The notes: generated by a model from the letters alone, not told the origin. Counted from the stretch's first letter, positions 34,808 to 43,249 are shown. The stretch is DNA of 45,458 bases from Nitratireductor aquibiodomus NL21 = JCM 21793 (GCF_000615975.1 NZ_BAMP01000029.1:1-45458), one strand, 5' to 3'. Numbers and translations: made by a program.

Positions 34808-35230
34808 TCAGGAGCGGTTGATGCCCTTTTCCAGCACGTCGGGATAAGTCTTCACGATCTCCTGCACCTCATCGCTATAGTCTTCCATCTGCTGGATTTT
34901 GCGGATCTCGATGGTCTCATTGGGCGAACCGGGGCAGCGCTTTGCCCATTCGATGGCATCGTCGAGTGTCGGAACGTTGATGATCCAGAAGCCGCCGAGC
35001 ACTTCCTTGGCCTCAATAAACGGTCCATCGATCACCACTGGCTCGCCGCTGGCGAACGAAACCCGCGCGCCTGCAGACGGCGGATGCAGACCCTCCAGCG
35101 CTTCCAGTACACCGGCGGCACGCAATTCTTCATTGTAGGCCATCATCTTGGCCACCGCATCGGCCGGAAGGTCGAGCTCGGGACCGGCCGTCTCATATCC
35201 CTTGGGGATCATCAGCATCATGTAGCGCAT
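34808..35230 (-). CDS. YciI/DGPF-domain protein
   Basis: 140 residues with the DGPF signature (V-I-D-G-P-F-I-E-A-K-E-V-L-G-G-F-W-I) of the YciI-like alpha-beta barrel family. These often sit beside ECF sigma or small regulators, and their function is unclear. ATG 35230 (MRYMMLMIP) is the family start. Its stop abuts the CDF stop (34807/34808) with no spacer. Confidence 0.85.
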   Translation of the reverse strand: MRYMMLMIPKGYETAGPELDLPADAVAKMMAYNEELRAAGVLEALEGLHPPSAGARVSFASGEPVVIDGPFIEAKEVLGGFWIINVPTLDDAIEWAKRCPGSPNETIEIRKIQQMEDYSDEVQEIVKTYPDVLEKGINRS

Positions 35231-35329
35231 TGCAGGTTCCTTCTCCTCTTGTCCCGCCCAGGACGAATAAGGAAGTGACAATCCGACAGGCTCATTGATT
35301 TTGTTTCGTGAACCCGGACCCCTGCGACG

Positions 35330-35757
35330 CTACCGCGAGCCTGATTTCCGCGCCAGATAAAGCTTTCCGCTGATCCAGGCGCAGGGCAGGCTGATGAGGA
35401 TCAGCGCAATCGGATACCAGTGCATGCCCATCTGCCACATGGCGACTGCACCAAGTGTGGAAAGAACCACGCCGATGCCACCGAGCGCCAGCGCGTGAGC
35501 CATCGCGCGCGCGGCGCGAAGCGCGCTGCGAGATAACAGCCGAAAATGGCGATGGGAGTGCGATAGCCGAGCGCAAGCAACCCATCTTCCACATCCACCA
35601 TGGGCTGATCCCAAGGCGGGTAGATTTCGAGGCTGTGCATGAGCTGATCCATCCCCAGAGACAGGATAAAGATCACCGCCAGACCCAGAAACACTGCGCC
35701 GATGCTGCGAAGCACACCATGATGGCGGTGTGCAGCCCTGGAAGCGTTGTGCGCCAT
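35330..35757 (-). CDS. Small integral membrane protein, frameshifted near 35508
   Basis: About 142 residues after correction. Helix 1 (G-A-V-F-L-G-L-A-V-I-F-I-L-S-L-G, about 22-38), then a loop with E-I-Y-P-P-W-D-Q-P-M, helix 2, helix 3 (A-L-G-G-I-G-V-V-L-S-T-L-G-A) and helix 4 ending L-Y-L-A-R-K-S-G-S-R. The first frame holds helices 1-2 and the second helices 3-4; one base is missing in the GCGCGC tract at 35503-35514. GAGGGA precedes ATG 35757. Function unknown. It sits 42 bp downstream of the SRPBCC gene on the same strand, so probably in one transcript with the ArsR gene. Confidence 0.7.
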
Positions 35758-35799
35758 GGCGCATTCCCTCACTATTAGATATCCAACAGGTCCTGAACC

Positions 35800-36294
35800 C
35801 TAAGCGGCCCTGCGTTCGGCAAGCTGGCGATCGAGACGGGCGTAGCCCTGCTCCATGCCATCGGACATGGGCGACTTCAGGATGTTGTCGCGCGCTTCCT
35901 TCGACTTACAGCGGATCACCATTTCCATACGCGTGGTCTCGCCATCGTCTTCGAACGTGGTGATGATCTCCGTGCCCCCGCCGGTCCAGTCCTCATCGAA
36001 CATCTCTTCATGGACAATACGGTGGGGTGCATCGATTTCCCGATAGGTCGCCGTCATGCCCATATCGGCGCCATTTTCGGTGTTGTGCCACACATAGCGG
36101 CCCTTGCCACCCGCCCGAAGGTCGATCTCGCACACGGGCAGCGTCCAGTTTTCCGGGCCGGTCATCCAGCGCTTGATCAACTCGGGTCGCGTGTGAGCGT
36201 CGAACACCATCTGCCGCGGAGCATTGAAGCGGCGGGTGATCACGAGCTCCCTGTCACCACGTGCGGTGACGGTGATGGTCCTGGAGTGTGACAT
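35800..36294 (-). CDS. SRPBCC/AHSA1-domain protein, module 1
   Basis: 164 residues in the START/AHSA1-like hydrophobic-pocket fold (R-R-F-N-A-P-R-Q-M-V-F-D-A-H-T-R-P-E-L-I-K-R-W-M near the start; G-M-E-Q-G-Y-A-R-L-D near the end). Such proteins are routinely paired with an ArsR regulator; the ligand is unknown. It lies 46 bp downstream of the ArsR gene. Confidence 0.85.
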   Translation of the reverse strand: MSHSRTITVTARGDRELVITRRFNAPRQMVFDAHTRPELIKRWMTGPENWTLPVCEIDLRAGGKGRYVWHNTENGADMGMTATYREIDAPHRIVHEEMFDEDWTGGGTEIITTFEDDGETTRMEMVIRCKSKEARDNILKSPMSDGMEQGYARLDRQLAERRAA

Positions 36295-36340
36295 GCGGGG
36301 TTCCTTTCGGTGTCTGATCAGGAAAGGCGCGGGGCCCGGG

Positions 36341-36691
36341 TCAACCAGTGCCTGCGGTTGGATCGTTCACGGTCTTCAGGGTCTCAAGAAGGGCGTCGAG
36401 CTTTGCGTAGCGCACCTCCAGAAACCGACGATACTGTTCCAGAAAGTCGATGGCCTCGCCCAGTGGGCGGGCTTCCAGCTTGCAAGGACGCCTCTGCGCA
36501 TCGCGGCTGCGTGAGACGAGCCCGGCCTTTTCCAGCACCTTGATGTGCTTGGAAATGGCCGGCTGACTCAGGTCGAAAGGTTCCGTCAGCTCCATCACGG
36601 TGGCCTCTCCTTCGGCAAGGCGTGCGAGAATCGCCCGTCGCGTCGGATCTGCCAGAGCCGCGAATGTCGCATCAAGTTGATCGGTTTGCAT
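36341..36691 (-). CDS. ArsR-family regulator, module 1
   Basis: 116 residues, winged helix (L-A-D-P-T-R-R-A-I-L-A-R-L, then L-S-Q-P-A-I-S-K-H-I-K-V-L-E-K-A-G-L). No metal-binding Cys pair, so a non-metal sensor of the SRPBCC-linked type. Start: ATG 36691, or GTG 36700. The 20-bp motif at 36701-36720 lies directly before it and is shared with module 2. Confidence 0.87.
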   Translation of the reverse strand: MQTDQLDATFAALADPTRRAILARLAEGEATVMELTEPFDLSQPAISKHIKVLEKAGLVSRSRDAQRRPCKLEARPLGEAIDFLEQYRRFLEVRYAKLDALLETLKTVNDPTAGTG

Positions 36692-36700
36692 GGTGCTCAC

Positions 36701-36720
36701 TTAAATATCTTATCGGTTAT
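36701..36720 (-). promoter_or_regulatory. ArsR operator candidate, copy 1
   Basis: TTAAATATCTTATCGGTTAT (plus strand) matches TTAATTATCTTTTTGGTAAA at 42999-43018 in 15 of 20 positions. Each copy lies 10-17 bp upstream of an ArsR-SRPBCC pair. A shared regulator site for the two paralogues is likely; repression is inferred. Confidence 0.55.
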
Positions 36721-36836
36721 ATAGCATATTGGGAATGTAAAATCAATCGACAGCACCAGCGGCCATGGGACGTGGACATTCCCATATGCGGCCCGATCCT
36801 GTATGCCGTCATGGCAGACAGTCGGGACGCTTGTTA

Positions 36837-37927
36837 ATGGACACCACGCCGCAGACTTCCTTCAAGGGCCCTCTCACGCGTCTTGATCCTGTTTTCCAGT
36901 GGCTGTTTCTCATCGCTCTCACCATGGCTTTTGCCGGAGTGATGCTTTTTGGCGCGCTGCCGGCAGCACTTCTCATCGGCCCCATGCTCGCTGCCGTTGC
37001 CACCGGGGCACTGGGTGCGGGCATCCGCGTTCCGGGTCTTGGATTTGCCTTGGCGCAGGCACTGGTGGGGCTTCTGATCGGCGGTTCACTCGAGCCCGCG
37101 ATCATTGCCTCCTTTGCCGATATCTGGCCCATCCTCCTGCTTTCGGTGCTGGTGACGGTCGCGGCCAGCAGCTTTCTGGGTTTTCTCGTCAGCCGCTGGA
37201 GGATACTGCCCGGCACAACAGCCGTCTGGGGCTCTGCGCCGGGGGCGGCCACGGCCATGGTTCTCATGGCGGGTGCTTTCGGTGCCGATGCACGGCTCGT
37301 GGCTTTCATGCAGTATCTGCGGGTGATCTTCGTCACCGTTGCCGCTGCGCTCATTGCAAGGCTGTGGGTCGACACGTCCGGTGTCGATGCGCCTGAAACG
37401 GTCTGGTTTCCCCCGATCGATCTTGCAGCCTTTGCAATTACGCTGGTCACGGCGCTGGCGGGCGGCTGTTCGGCAGGCTGGTGCGGCTGCCGGCGCCATT
37501 CTTTCTTGGAGGCATGCTTGCAGGAGCGCTGGTGCATCTGGGCGGCGGTGTTGCGCTGGAGCTCCCGCCCTGGCTCATGGGCGCGGCCTATATGGTGGTG
37601 GGCTGGACCATCGGCCTGAAATTCGACCGCGCGCTCTTACGCACCGCTTTCAGGGCATTGCCGCAGGTGGTGATTTCGATTCTCGCCCTAATGGCATTCT
37701 GCGGTGTGCTCGCCTGGTTCCTGCACGTGGAGTGGGGCATCGATCCGCTCACCGCCTACTTGGCGACGAGCCCGGGCGGCATGGATTCCGTCGCCATCAT
37801 CGCCGCCGCGGCCTCGCAGGACGTGAACCTCTCTTTCATCATGGCTGTGCAGATGGCGCGCTTTCTCTTCGTGCTTCTGGCCGGCCCGCCCATCAGTCGC
37901 ATGGTGGCGCGCTGGGCGGGCGGCTAG
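36837..37927 (+). CDS. AbrB-family membrane protein (ammonia monooxygenase regulator-like), frameshifted near 37466
   Basis: About 363 residues with two repeats of the AbrB duplication: helices with G-A-L-P-A-A-L-L-I-G-P-M-L, and a second set P-F-F-L-G-G-M-L-A-G-A-L and L-A-T-S-P-G-G-M-D-S-V-A-I-I-A-A-A. The family is integral membrane and uncharacterised, despite its label. The first frame ends in nonsense after A-L-A-G-G. The continuation L-F-G-R-L-V-R-L-P-A-P-F-F-L-G is in the next frame, so one C is missing near 37466. ATG 36837 is the likely start; an upstream in-frame ATG exists at 36765. Confidence 0.82.
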
Positions 37928-37943
37928 GGTCCTGACCCCAGGA

Positions 37944-39262
37944 TCAGCCAATGGCCGCACGCGCGCCTTTCCAGAAGTCCAGATAGGTTCTTGGCGCGTC
38001 GGGGGATGTCATCATCTGCTGGCTGAGAAATATCCCGACAAGACCATTCTTCGGGTCGGTGTAGGCCGTGGTGCCATAGCCACCGTTCCAGCCAAAGCTG
38101 CCCTGCGCCAGCCATGGCCGAGTGCTCTTGAGCCCCACTGACATGCCGAGCCCCCAGCCGGCGCCGCCATCGTCCATGAACATGGATGCATGGGGCGTCT
38201 GCTTCTGCTCCTGTGTGAGTTGATCCCGCGTCATTTCTGTCACGGTTTCGGTTTTCAGGTAGCGTCTGCCATCGAGCGCGCCGCCATTGAGCATCATGCG
38301 GCAGAAGACAGCGTAATCGTCCACAGTGGTTACCAGCCCGCCGGCGCCTGAATCCATCTGCGGAGTTCTTGAAAAGTCGATGCCCTGTTCCGGGCCAAAC
38401 GGGATCACCCGTGCACCGCCACTGGCAAAGTCCGGCCCATACTGGACGGGCAGGCGGTGCTGCTTGTCGTCCGGCACGAAGAAATCCGTGTCCTTCATGC
38501 CGAGCGGCTCCAGGAGGCGGGCCTTCATCACTGCACCGAGCCGCTCGCCCGTCGCCCGCTCAATCAGGATGCCGGCAACGTCGAGACCGTTGTTGTAGAA
38601 AAAGCTTTCGCCCGGATGCGCTGCGAGCGGCAGTTCGCCGAGCTTCTTCATATAGGCATCGGACGGCATTTGCGGCAGGACCCAGCTCGGCGCGACGCCG
38701 GCCTCGCGCATTGCCGCCTGGATCGGATAGCTTCCGGAAACACCATGATGGCGCCGAGGCCGAAGGTCATCGTCAAGAGATGGCGCAGGGTCACGGGTCC
38801 ATTGGCCGGAACGGTTTCGTCAAGCGGCCCGTCGATCCGTTTCAGGACCTGGCGGTTTGCAAGTTCCGGCAAAAGATCGTCGATGGGGCCATCCAGCGTC
38901 AGCACGCCATCCTCCACAAGCATCATCGCCAGCGCCGCCGTCACCGGCTTGGTGATGGATGCCACGCGATAGATCGTATCGCGCTCCATCGGCGAACCCG
39001 CACCGTTCATCCCGAAAGTGCCGGTACTGCCCACATGTGTCTCTTCGGCATGGTGGATGAGCCATGTCGCCCCGGCGATCTCACCCGCATCCACATGGGC
39101 GCTGATGGAGCGGTGCAGTGCGTCAAGTGCCGCTTGGTTGAATGATGCAGTCTGCATGGCGCTGGACCCTCTGGTGAAAGCGGAACAGGCAAAAATTGCC
39201 GCGGTACCGGTGACGAGCGCGCGGCGGGTGCGATCAGGTGCTGTCGTTTTGTTGTGTTGCAT
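37944..39262 (-). CDS. Serine hydrolase, beta-lactamase/esterase family (class C-like), frameshifted near 38733
   Basis: About 439 residues after correction. Tat-like signal (D-R-T-R-R-A-L-V-T-G-T-A-A-I-F-A), then the class C/EstB motifs S-x-x-K (V-A-S-I-T-K), Y-x-N (F-F-Y-N-N-G) and a late G-W-N-G-G-Y-G-T. Such proteins are esterases, D-aminopeptidases or lactamases; the substrate is unknown. One missing A near 38733 splits it: the upper frame fails after M-V-F-P-E, and the lower frame begins S-Y-P-I-Q-A-A-M-R-E-A-G. Start is ATG 39262; a TTG at 39304, overlapping the upstream stop, is the alternative. Confidence 0.82.
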
Positions 39263-39300
39263 TGTTCGGAGCCCCGGTGGTTCCTGCGCTGTTGGCTGGT

Positions 39301-40263
39301 TCAATGGTTTGAGTGTTCTGCGATTGCCGCGATGATTTCCGGCCAGTCGCCGGGGTGGAGTTCATGGCCGCCGCCCTCGATCTTCAGAAGGTGCGCGCCG
39401 GCAACGGTGTCAGCCAGCAAGGTGCCGTGGTCCACGGGGAAGATCGGATCCGCTGTGCCGTGGATTACAAGAAGGGGAGCTTCCAGCACGGGGAGGCGGC
39501 CATCAAGCCCCTCGCCACCCTTCAGCATGAAATGATTGGTCACGCTGACGAAATTTCTCGCGCGTTTTACGTCGTTCTCCACCAGGTTGCGGGCGCGCGC
39601 TTCATCATAGGGGTGTGCGGTGCCGGCAATCATCTTGGTGTCCCTGACGATGAAGTCGATCACCTGTTGGTCGTCGGTCCAGTCTACGTTTTCGCCTGTG
39701 GAAGCATGTTCCATATAGGCGGCGCTGGTCTGCGGCAGCCCGGATGTGTCGATCCCGACGGGCGTTGTGGAGATCAGGGTCAAAGCCCGTACGCGCTGCG
39801 GGTGTATGAGCGCTGCGATCTGGGCGATCATCCCGCCAAGCGACATGCCCGCCAGATGAGCCTTTTCGATGCCGTAGCCGTCGAGGATACGGATCGCGTC
39901 CTCGGCCATATCGTCCATGGTATAGGGCGGGCTTCCGGGCTGGTAGCTGGTGGAAAGCCCGGTGTCGCGATTGTCGTAGCGGATCACATAATGGCCGCGC
40001 GCCGCAAGATCCTGGCAAAACTCCTCCGGCCACCAAAGCATGGATGCCATCGCTCCCATGATAAGCAGAATGGCCGGATCCGCCGGATCGCCAAAGCTCT
40101 GGGTGGCGAGTTCCACGCCGGTGTCGGTCTTGATCATGCGCATTCTTTCGTCTCCGTCTCTTGCCGTGAGTTCGGCGGCTTGAAGGGGCACTGCGATGTT
40201 GCAGATCGTCAGCGCGGCTGCCGACTGTAGAATGATGCGGCGGGTCGGTCGGAAGGTGGTCAT
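39301..40263 (-). CDS. Alpha/beta hydrolase with Tat-like signal
   Basis: 320 residues. Twin-arginine start R-P-T-R-R-I-I-L-Q-S and hydrophobic stretch to about residue 28 imply export. Nucleophile Ser141 in G-M-S-L-G-G, Asp in H-G-T-A-D-P-I-F-P and His in G-G-G-H-E-L-H make up the triad. Similar to methyl-esterase-type hydrolases (RdmC-like). It overlaps the RibD-C gene by 4 nt (ATGA), and its stop abuts the serine hydrolase gene. Confidence 0.85.
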   Translation of the reverse strand: MTTFRPTRRIILQSAAALTICNIAVPLQAAELTARDGDERMRMIKTDTGVELATQSFGDPADPAILLIMGAMASMLWWPEEFCQDLAARGHYVIRYDNRDTGLSTSYQPGSPPYTMDDMAEDAIRILDGYGIEKAHLAGMSLGGMIAQIAALIHPQRVRALTLISTTPVGIDTSGLPQTSAAYMEHASTGENVDWTDDQQVIDFIVRDTKMIAGTAHPYDEARARNLVENDVKRARNFVSVTNHFMLKGGEGLDGRLPVLEAPLLVIHGTADPIFPVDHGTLLADTVAGAHLLKIEGGGHELHPGDWPEIIAAIAEHSNH

Positions 40264-40863
40264 GAGTGTGCGTTTATTTGCTCTGGCGTATCCGCGAGAT
40301 TTTGGTCGGGCGCATAACGCAGGATCAGCGTGCCATTGCTTAGCGGCCTGCTCTCGATGAGGGTGAACTTGCGCCGCCCGTTGCCCGGCTTGAAGAATGG
40401 CGTGCCCTTTTCAAGCTGCACCGGCACCACACCCAGCATGAGCTCGTCGATCAGCCCCTCTTTCAGCAGGGAGGCGCTGAGGTCGCGCTGCCGAATATGT
40501 AGATGTTCTTGCCGGGCTCGGCATTCGCCTTCAGTTCCCGTATCGCGTCGGCGATGTTGGCGGTCACAGTGGTGTTGTTCCAGTCCGAACTGGTGAGGGT
40601 TCGTGAGGCGACCAGTTTGGGGAGAGCGTTCATGAAGGCCGTCACTTCGGGTTCGTCGGCGGCATCGGCGCTGGTCCAGTGCGCTTCATGCCCTCATAGG
40701 TTACGCGGCCGAAGACGAGGGCGGCAGCGCTCTGGCCAAAACTCATGCTTAGCGCGTGCAATTCCTCGCCCCAGGCCTCGCCGTGATGATCGAGGTCCCA
40801 TTTCTTCTCCCCCTCGAAATACCCGTCCAGCGTTACGAGTACCCAGACAATGACCCTGCTCAT
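40260..40863 (-). CDS. Dihydrofolate reductase-like RibD C-terminal domain protein, two frameshifts
   Basis: About 201 residues after correction. Start MSRVIVWVLVTLDGYFEG, then F-G-R-V-T-Y-E-G-M-K, the NADPH-binding N-I-Y-I-F-G-S-G near residue 120, and E-G-L-I-D-E-L-M-L toward the end. Two single-base deletions are needed: a C near 40681 (restores K-R-H-W-T-S-A-D) and a G near 40485 (restores G-S-G-D-L-S-A-S-L-L-K-E-G). It reduces a pterin- or pyrimidine-like substrate; the substrate is unknown. Its stop overlaps the hydrolase start, and it is divergent from the HxlR gene. Confidence 0.82.
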
Positions 40864-40902
40864 TCCGTCCTCCTCAGCAGTGTGGTTGTGCTTCACTTTT
40901 AA

Positions 40903-40947
40903 AACTGGTTTCATTTTTAAACTGGTTGCACCCTATGCTAACTGGTG
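40903..40947. promoter_or_regulatory. Three direct AACTGGT repeats before the HxlR gene
   Basis: AACTGGT occurs at 40903, 40919 and 40940, spaced 16 and 21 bp, in the divergent gap between the RibD-C gene and hxlR. The first two are embedded in TAAAACTGGTT and TAAACTGGTT. They are probably the HxlR site controlling both genes. Confidence 0.55.
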
Positions 40948-40980
40948 GCAATGTGCAATCAGAATTTTCTGGAGGCTATA

Positions 40981-41499
40981 TTGCAGGACCAGCACCGCTC
41001 GGGATGTCCCATCAATCTCACCGTCGAGGTGGTCGGCGACAAATGGAGCCTCGTCGTCGTGCGCGACATGATGTTCGGCAACAGGCGCCATTTCCGCGAA
41101 CTGCTGAACGGTTCCATGGAGGGCATTGCCTCCAACATTCTCGCCGATCGCCTGCGGCGCCTGACGGCAGAAGGGGTGATCTCGAAGGCGGACGACCCCA
41201 GCCACAAGCAGAAGGCGATTTACAGTCTGACGGAAAAGGGCATTGAGCTGGTGCCTGTCTTCGCCATGATCGGTGCCTGGGGCAGCAAATGGCTTCCGGT
41301 CACCGAGGAGCTTTCGATTCGGGCAAAGCTTCTTGCAGAGGGCGGGCCGCCGCTCTGGGAAGAGTTCATGGACGATCTGCGGATAACGCATCTCGGGGCG
41401 CCGCCGGACCCGAACAGGAGCGGGCCCGATGTGCGCGAGCGGCTTCAGGCGGCCTATGAGGCGGTGGTGGCCCGCCAGGCGGGAGGCGGTCGAAACTGA
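40981..41499 (+). CDS. HxlR-family transcriptional regulator
   Basis: 172 residues, winged helix of HxlR type (C-P-I-N-L-T-V-E-V-V-G-D-K-W-S-L-V-V-V-R-D, then R-R-H-F-R-E-L-L, N-I-L-A-D-R-L-R-R-L). The Cys at the N-terminus (S-G-C-P) is typical and may sense thiol-reactive compounds. Start is TTG 40981, with GGAGG 5 nt upstream; an ATG at 40951 lacks a good site. It is divergent from the RibD-C reductase and hydrolase, which it may control. Confidence 0.83.
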   Translation: MQDQHRSGCPINLTVEVVGDKWSLVVVRDMMFGNRRHFRELLNGSMEGIASNILADRLRRLTAEGVISKADDPSHKQKAIYSLTEKGIELVPVFAMIGAWGSKWLPVTEELSIRAKLLAEGGPPLWEEFMDDLRITHLGAPPDPNRSGPDVRERLQAAYEAVVARQAGGGRN

Positions 41500-41504
41500 C
41501 CGCC

Positions 41505-42154
41505 TCAGGCGTATTCGTCATGGAGCCGCCACCAGCGATAGGGCGCGCTCTGCGGTGTGCCTTCGGGCGACGCTTCCCATGTCTCCTGCCGTCCATAGGG
41601 CGTCAGGTCGAGCAGGGTCCAGCTCGTGCCGAGTGTCTCCACCCCGCGGCCGCTGGTGTGGTAGGTGTGGTAGATCGACCCGCCCTCGCGCAGGAAGACG
41701 TTCAGGCCGAAGCCGCCTTCCACACCGTGATCCGCATTGAAGGTGGAACTCATCACGGAGTACCAGGGCAGGGTCCAGCCCATCCGCTTTCTGAACGCTT
41801 CGATTTCCTCCACCGGTGCGCGTGAAACGAGTGCCAGGCTGGTGTCTCGGGCGTTGAGATGCGCGGGATCGCCCAGATTGTCGACGAACATTGAGCAGCC
41901 GGAGCAGGGGGCGGGGTCGGCCGATTTCAGCATGTGGTGATAGACGATCAGTTGCCTGCGGCCTTCGAAAAGCGCCTCAAGCCTGTGACTGCCTTCGCCA
42001 TCCACGAAACGATAGTCCTTTTCGACCCTGACACGGGGCAGCCGCCGCCGCTCGGCGCCAGTGCATCGCCTGCACGTGTGTGAGCCTTCTCCTTTGCCAG
42101 CAGCGCCTCGCGCGCCTTGAGCCATTCCTCGCGTGAAACGGTTTGCGGTTCCAT
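41505..42154 (-). CDS. DUF899 (thioredoxin-like) protein, frameshifted near 42053
   Basis: About 216 residues. Start M-E-P-Q-T-V-S-R-E-E-W with GGAGG upstream; then K-D-Y-R-F, S-G-C-S-M-F-V-D-N-L-G and S-S-T-F-N-A-D in the thioredoxin-like fold, ending W-W-R-L-H-D-E-Y. One missing C:G pair near 42053 joins A-L-A to A-E-R-R-R-L-P-R-V. The family is uncharacterised. On the same strand, 28 bp downstream of the SRPBCC module 2 gene. Confidence 0.85.
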
Positions 42155-42182
42155 TGCTGCACTCCTCCGTCGTGTTTCGATG

Positions 42183-42650
42183 CTACGCCGCCTGCGCCAG
42201 CAGTGCGTCCAGCCGCCTGAAGCAGGAGGTCCACCCCTCCGCATGGCCGTCGCGCGAGGCATCCGAGGCAAAGAATGCCTGGTGGAAGTGCATGCGGGTT
42301 TTTCCATCTGCGGTTTCGCTGAAGGAAATGGTCACGACGGTTTCGTGGCCGCGATCCCCCTTTTCGTCATCCCAGGCGTGGGTGAAGACGATGCGTTCGG
42401 GCGGCGAGACTTCACGATAGGCTCCACTCACCCAGTGTTCCGCGCCGTCACTGCCGCGCATGCAGGTGCGAAACCATCCGCCGGTGCGGATATCGCCTTC
42501 GGAGACCGGTATGGTCATGCCTTCCGGGCAGCCCCAGCGATCCAGATGCTCCTTGCGGGTCCACATCTCGAAGACGAGGTCGCGTGGGGCATCGAACACA
42601 CGCTGGATGGTGAGTTCGGCATCGGCTTTCTGCGTTGTTTCCACACTCAT
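42183..42650 (-). CDS. SRPBCC/AHSA1-domain protein, module 2
   Basis: 155 residues of the AHSA1-like fold (R-V-F-D-A-P-R-D-L-V-F-E-M-W-T near the start, W-T-S-C-F-R-R-L-D at the end). Its start overlaps the ArsR stop by 4 nt (ATGA). Co-transcribed with ArsR and probably DUF899. Function unknown; similar in fold to module 1. Confidence 0.87.
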   Translation of the reverse strand: MSVETTQKADAELTIQRVFDAPRDLVFEMWTRKEHLDRWGCPEGMTIPVSEGDIRTGGWFRTCMRGSDGAEHWVSGAYREVSPPERIVFTHAWDDEKGDRGHETVVTISFSETADGKTRMHFHQAFFASDASRDGHAEGWTSCFRRLDALLAQAA

Positions 42651-42982
42651 CGCGGTTGCTCCTTCTGTAATTCTTCCAGGTAGCTGTCGAGACGGTCAAA
42701 GCTCTCGTCCCAGTAGCGGCGGTAAGTCTCCACCCAGCCGGCAATGTCCTTCAGCGGGCCTGCCTCGAGCCGGCATGGGCGAAACTGTGCGTTTTTTCCG
42801 CGCGACACGAGGCCAGCCTTCTCCAGAACCTTCAGGTGCTTTGAGATGGCCGGCAGCGTCATCTCGAAGGGTTCCGCCAGTTCGTTGACGGTCGCTTCGC
42901 CTTCCGCCAGCCGGGCGAGCATCGCCCTACGGGTCGGGTCGGCGAGGGCGGAGAATGTGGCGCTCAGCGCGTCGCTCTGCAT
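42647..42982 (-). CDS. ArsR-family regulator, module 2
   Basis: 111 residues, winged helix nearly parallel to module 1 (L-A-D-P-T-R-R-A-M-L-A-R-L-A-E-G-E-A-T-V, then P-A-I-S-K-H-L-K-V-L-E-K-A-G-L-V-S-R). There is no metal-binding Cys pair. It is a probable paralogue of the module 1 regulator. The operator-like 20-mer at 42999-43018 lies 17 bp upstream of ATG 42982. Confidence 0.88.
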   Translation of the reverse strand: MQSDALSATFSALADPTRRAMLARLAEGEATVNELAEPFEMTLPAISKHLKVLEKAGLVSRGKNAQFRPCRLEAGPLKDIAGWVETYRRYWDESFDRLDSYLEELQKEQPR

Positions 42983-42998
42983 TTATTTCACCAATTAG

Positions 42999-43018
42999 TT
43001 AATTATCTTTTTGGTAAA
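42999..43018 (-). promoter_or_regulatory. ArsR operator candidate, copy 2
   Basis: TTAATTATCTTTTTGGTAAA matches the sequence before the module 1 arsR in 15 of 20 positions. It is in the divergent gap with the leu leader, so it would affect only the ArsR-side promoter unless the leuA promoter overlaps. Confidence 0.55.
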
Positions 43019-43111
43019 ATACAGATCGCGAACCCGGTGTCAAGCACAGGGCCTGCTGGCCGCGTGACGATCCACTTGCCAGCCGCGCCGGCGTCGTTTA
43101 AGGAAGCTTCC

Positions 43112-43231
43112 ATGATGACGCGCCAGACAGTTTCTTTCTCCACTCGTGCCGCCTTTGCCGGCGCGACCGTGCGCGCGCTTGCTTCCAGCCTTCTTCTTCT
43201 CGGCCTTATCGGCGATCGCCGGGTCCGTTGA
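43112..43231 (+). CDS. Candidate leucine leader peptide LeuL
   Basis: A 39-codon ORF (ATG 43112, a second ATG at 43115) ending A-S-S-L-L-L-L-G-L-I-G-D-R-R-V-R. Five Leu codons and one Ile codon in a stretch of seven, shortly before its stop, and AAGGAAG at the ribosome site. Leucine-rich leaders before leuA are known in proteobacteria. A strong hairpin overlaps its last codons. It is 117 bp before leuA. The long N-terminal part is unusual for a leader. Confidence 0.65.
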   Translation: MMTRQTVSFSTRAAFAGATVRALASSLLLLGLIGDRRVR

Positions 43232-43249
43232 AGGAGCGCCCGGCGATCG
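43213..43249 (+). promoter_or_regulatory. leu leader hairpin
   Basis: CGATCGCCGGG (43213-43223) and CCCGGCGATCG (43239-43249) form a perfect 11-bp stem with a 15-nt loop. The 5' arm lies inside the last codons of the leader peptide, so ribosome position on the Leu codons would control it. A second possible pairing is CGCACGG (about 43257) with CCGTGCG (about 43311). I see no T-run, so a classical terminator is not proven. Confidence 0.6.

Noticed and set aside
1800-42060. Programmed ribosomal frameshifting as the cause of the split genes
   Set aside because: No slippery heptamers with downstream structures at the breaks, and unrelated housekeeping genes would all have to use it.
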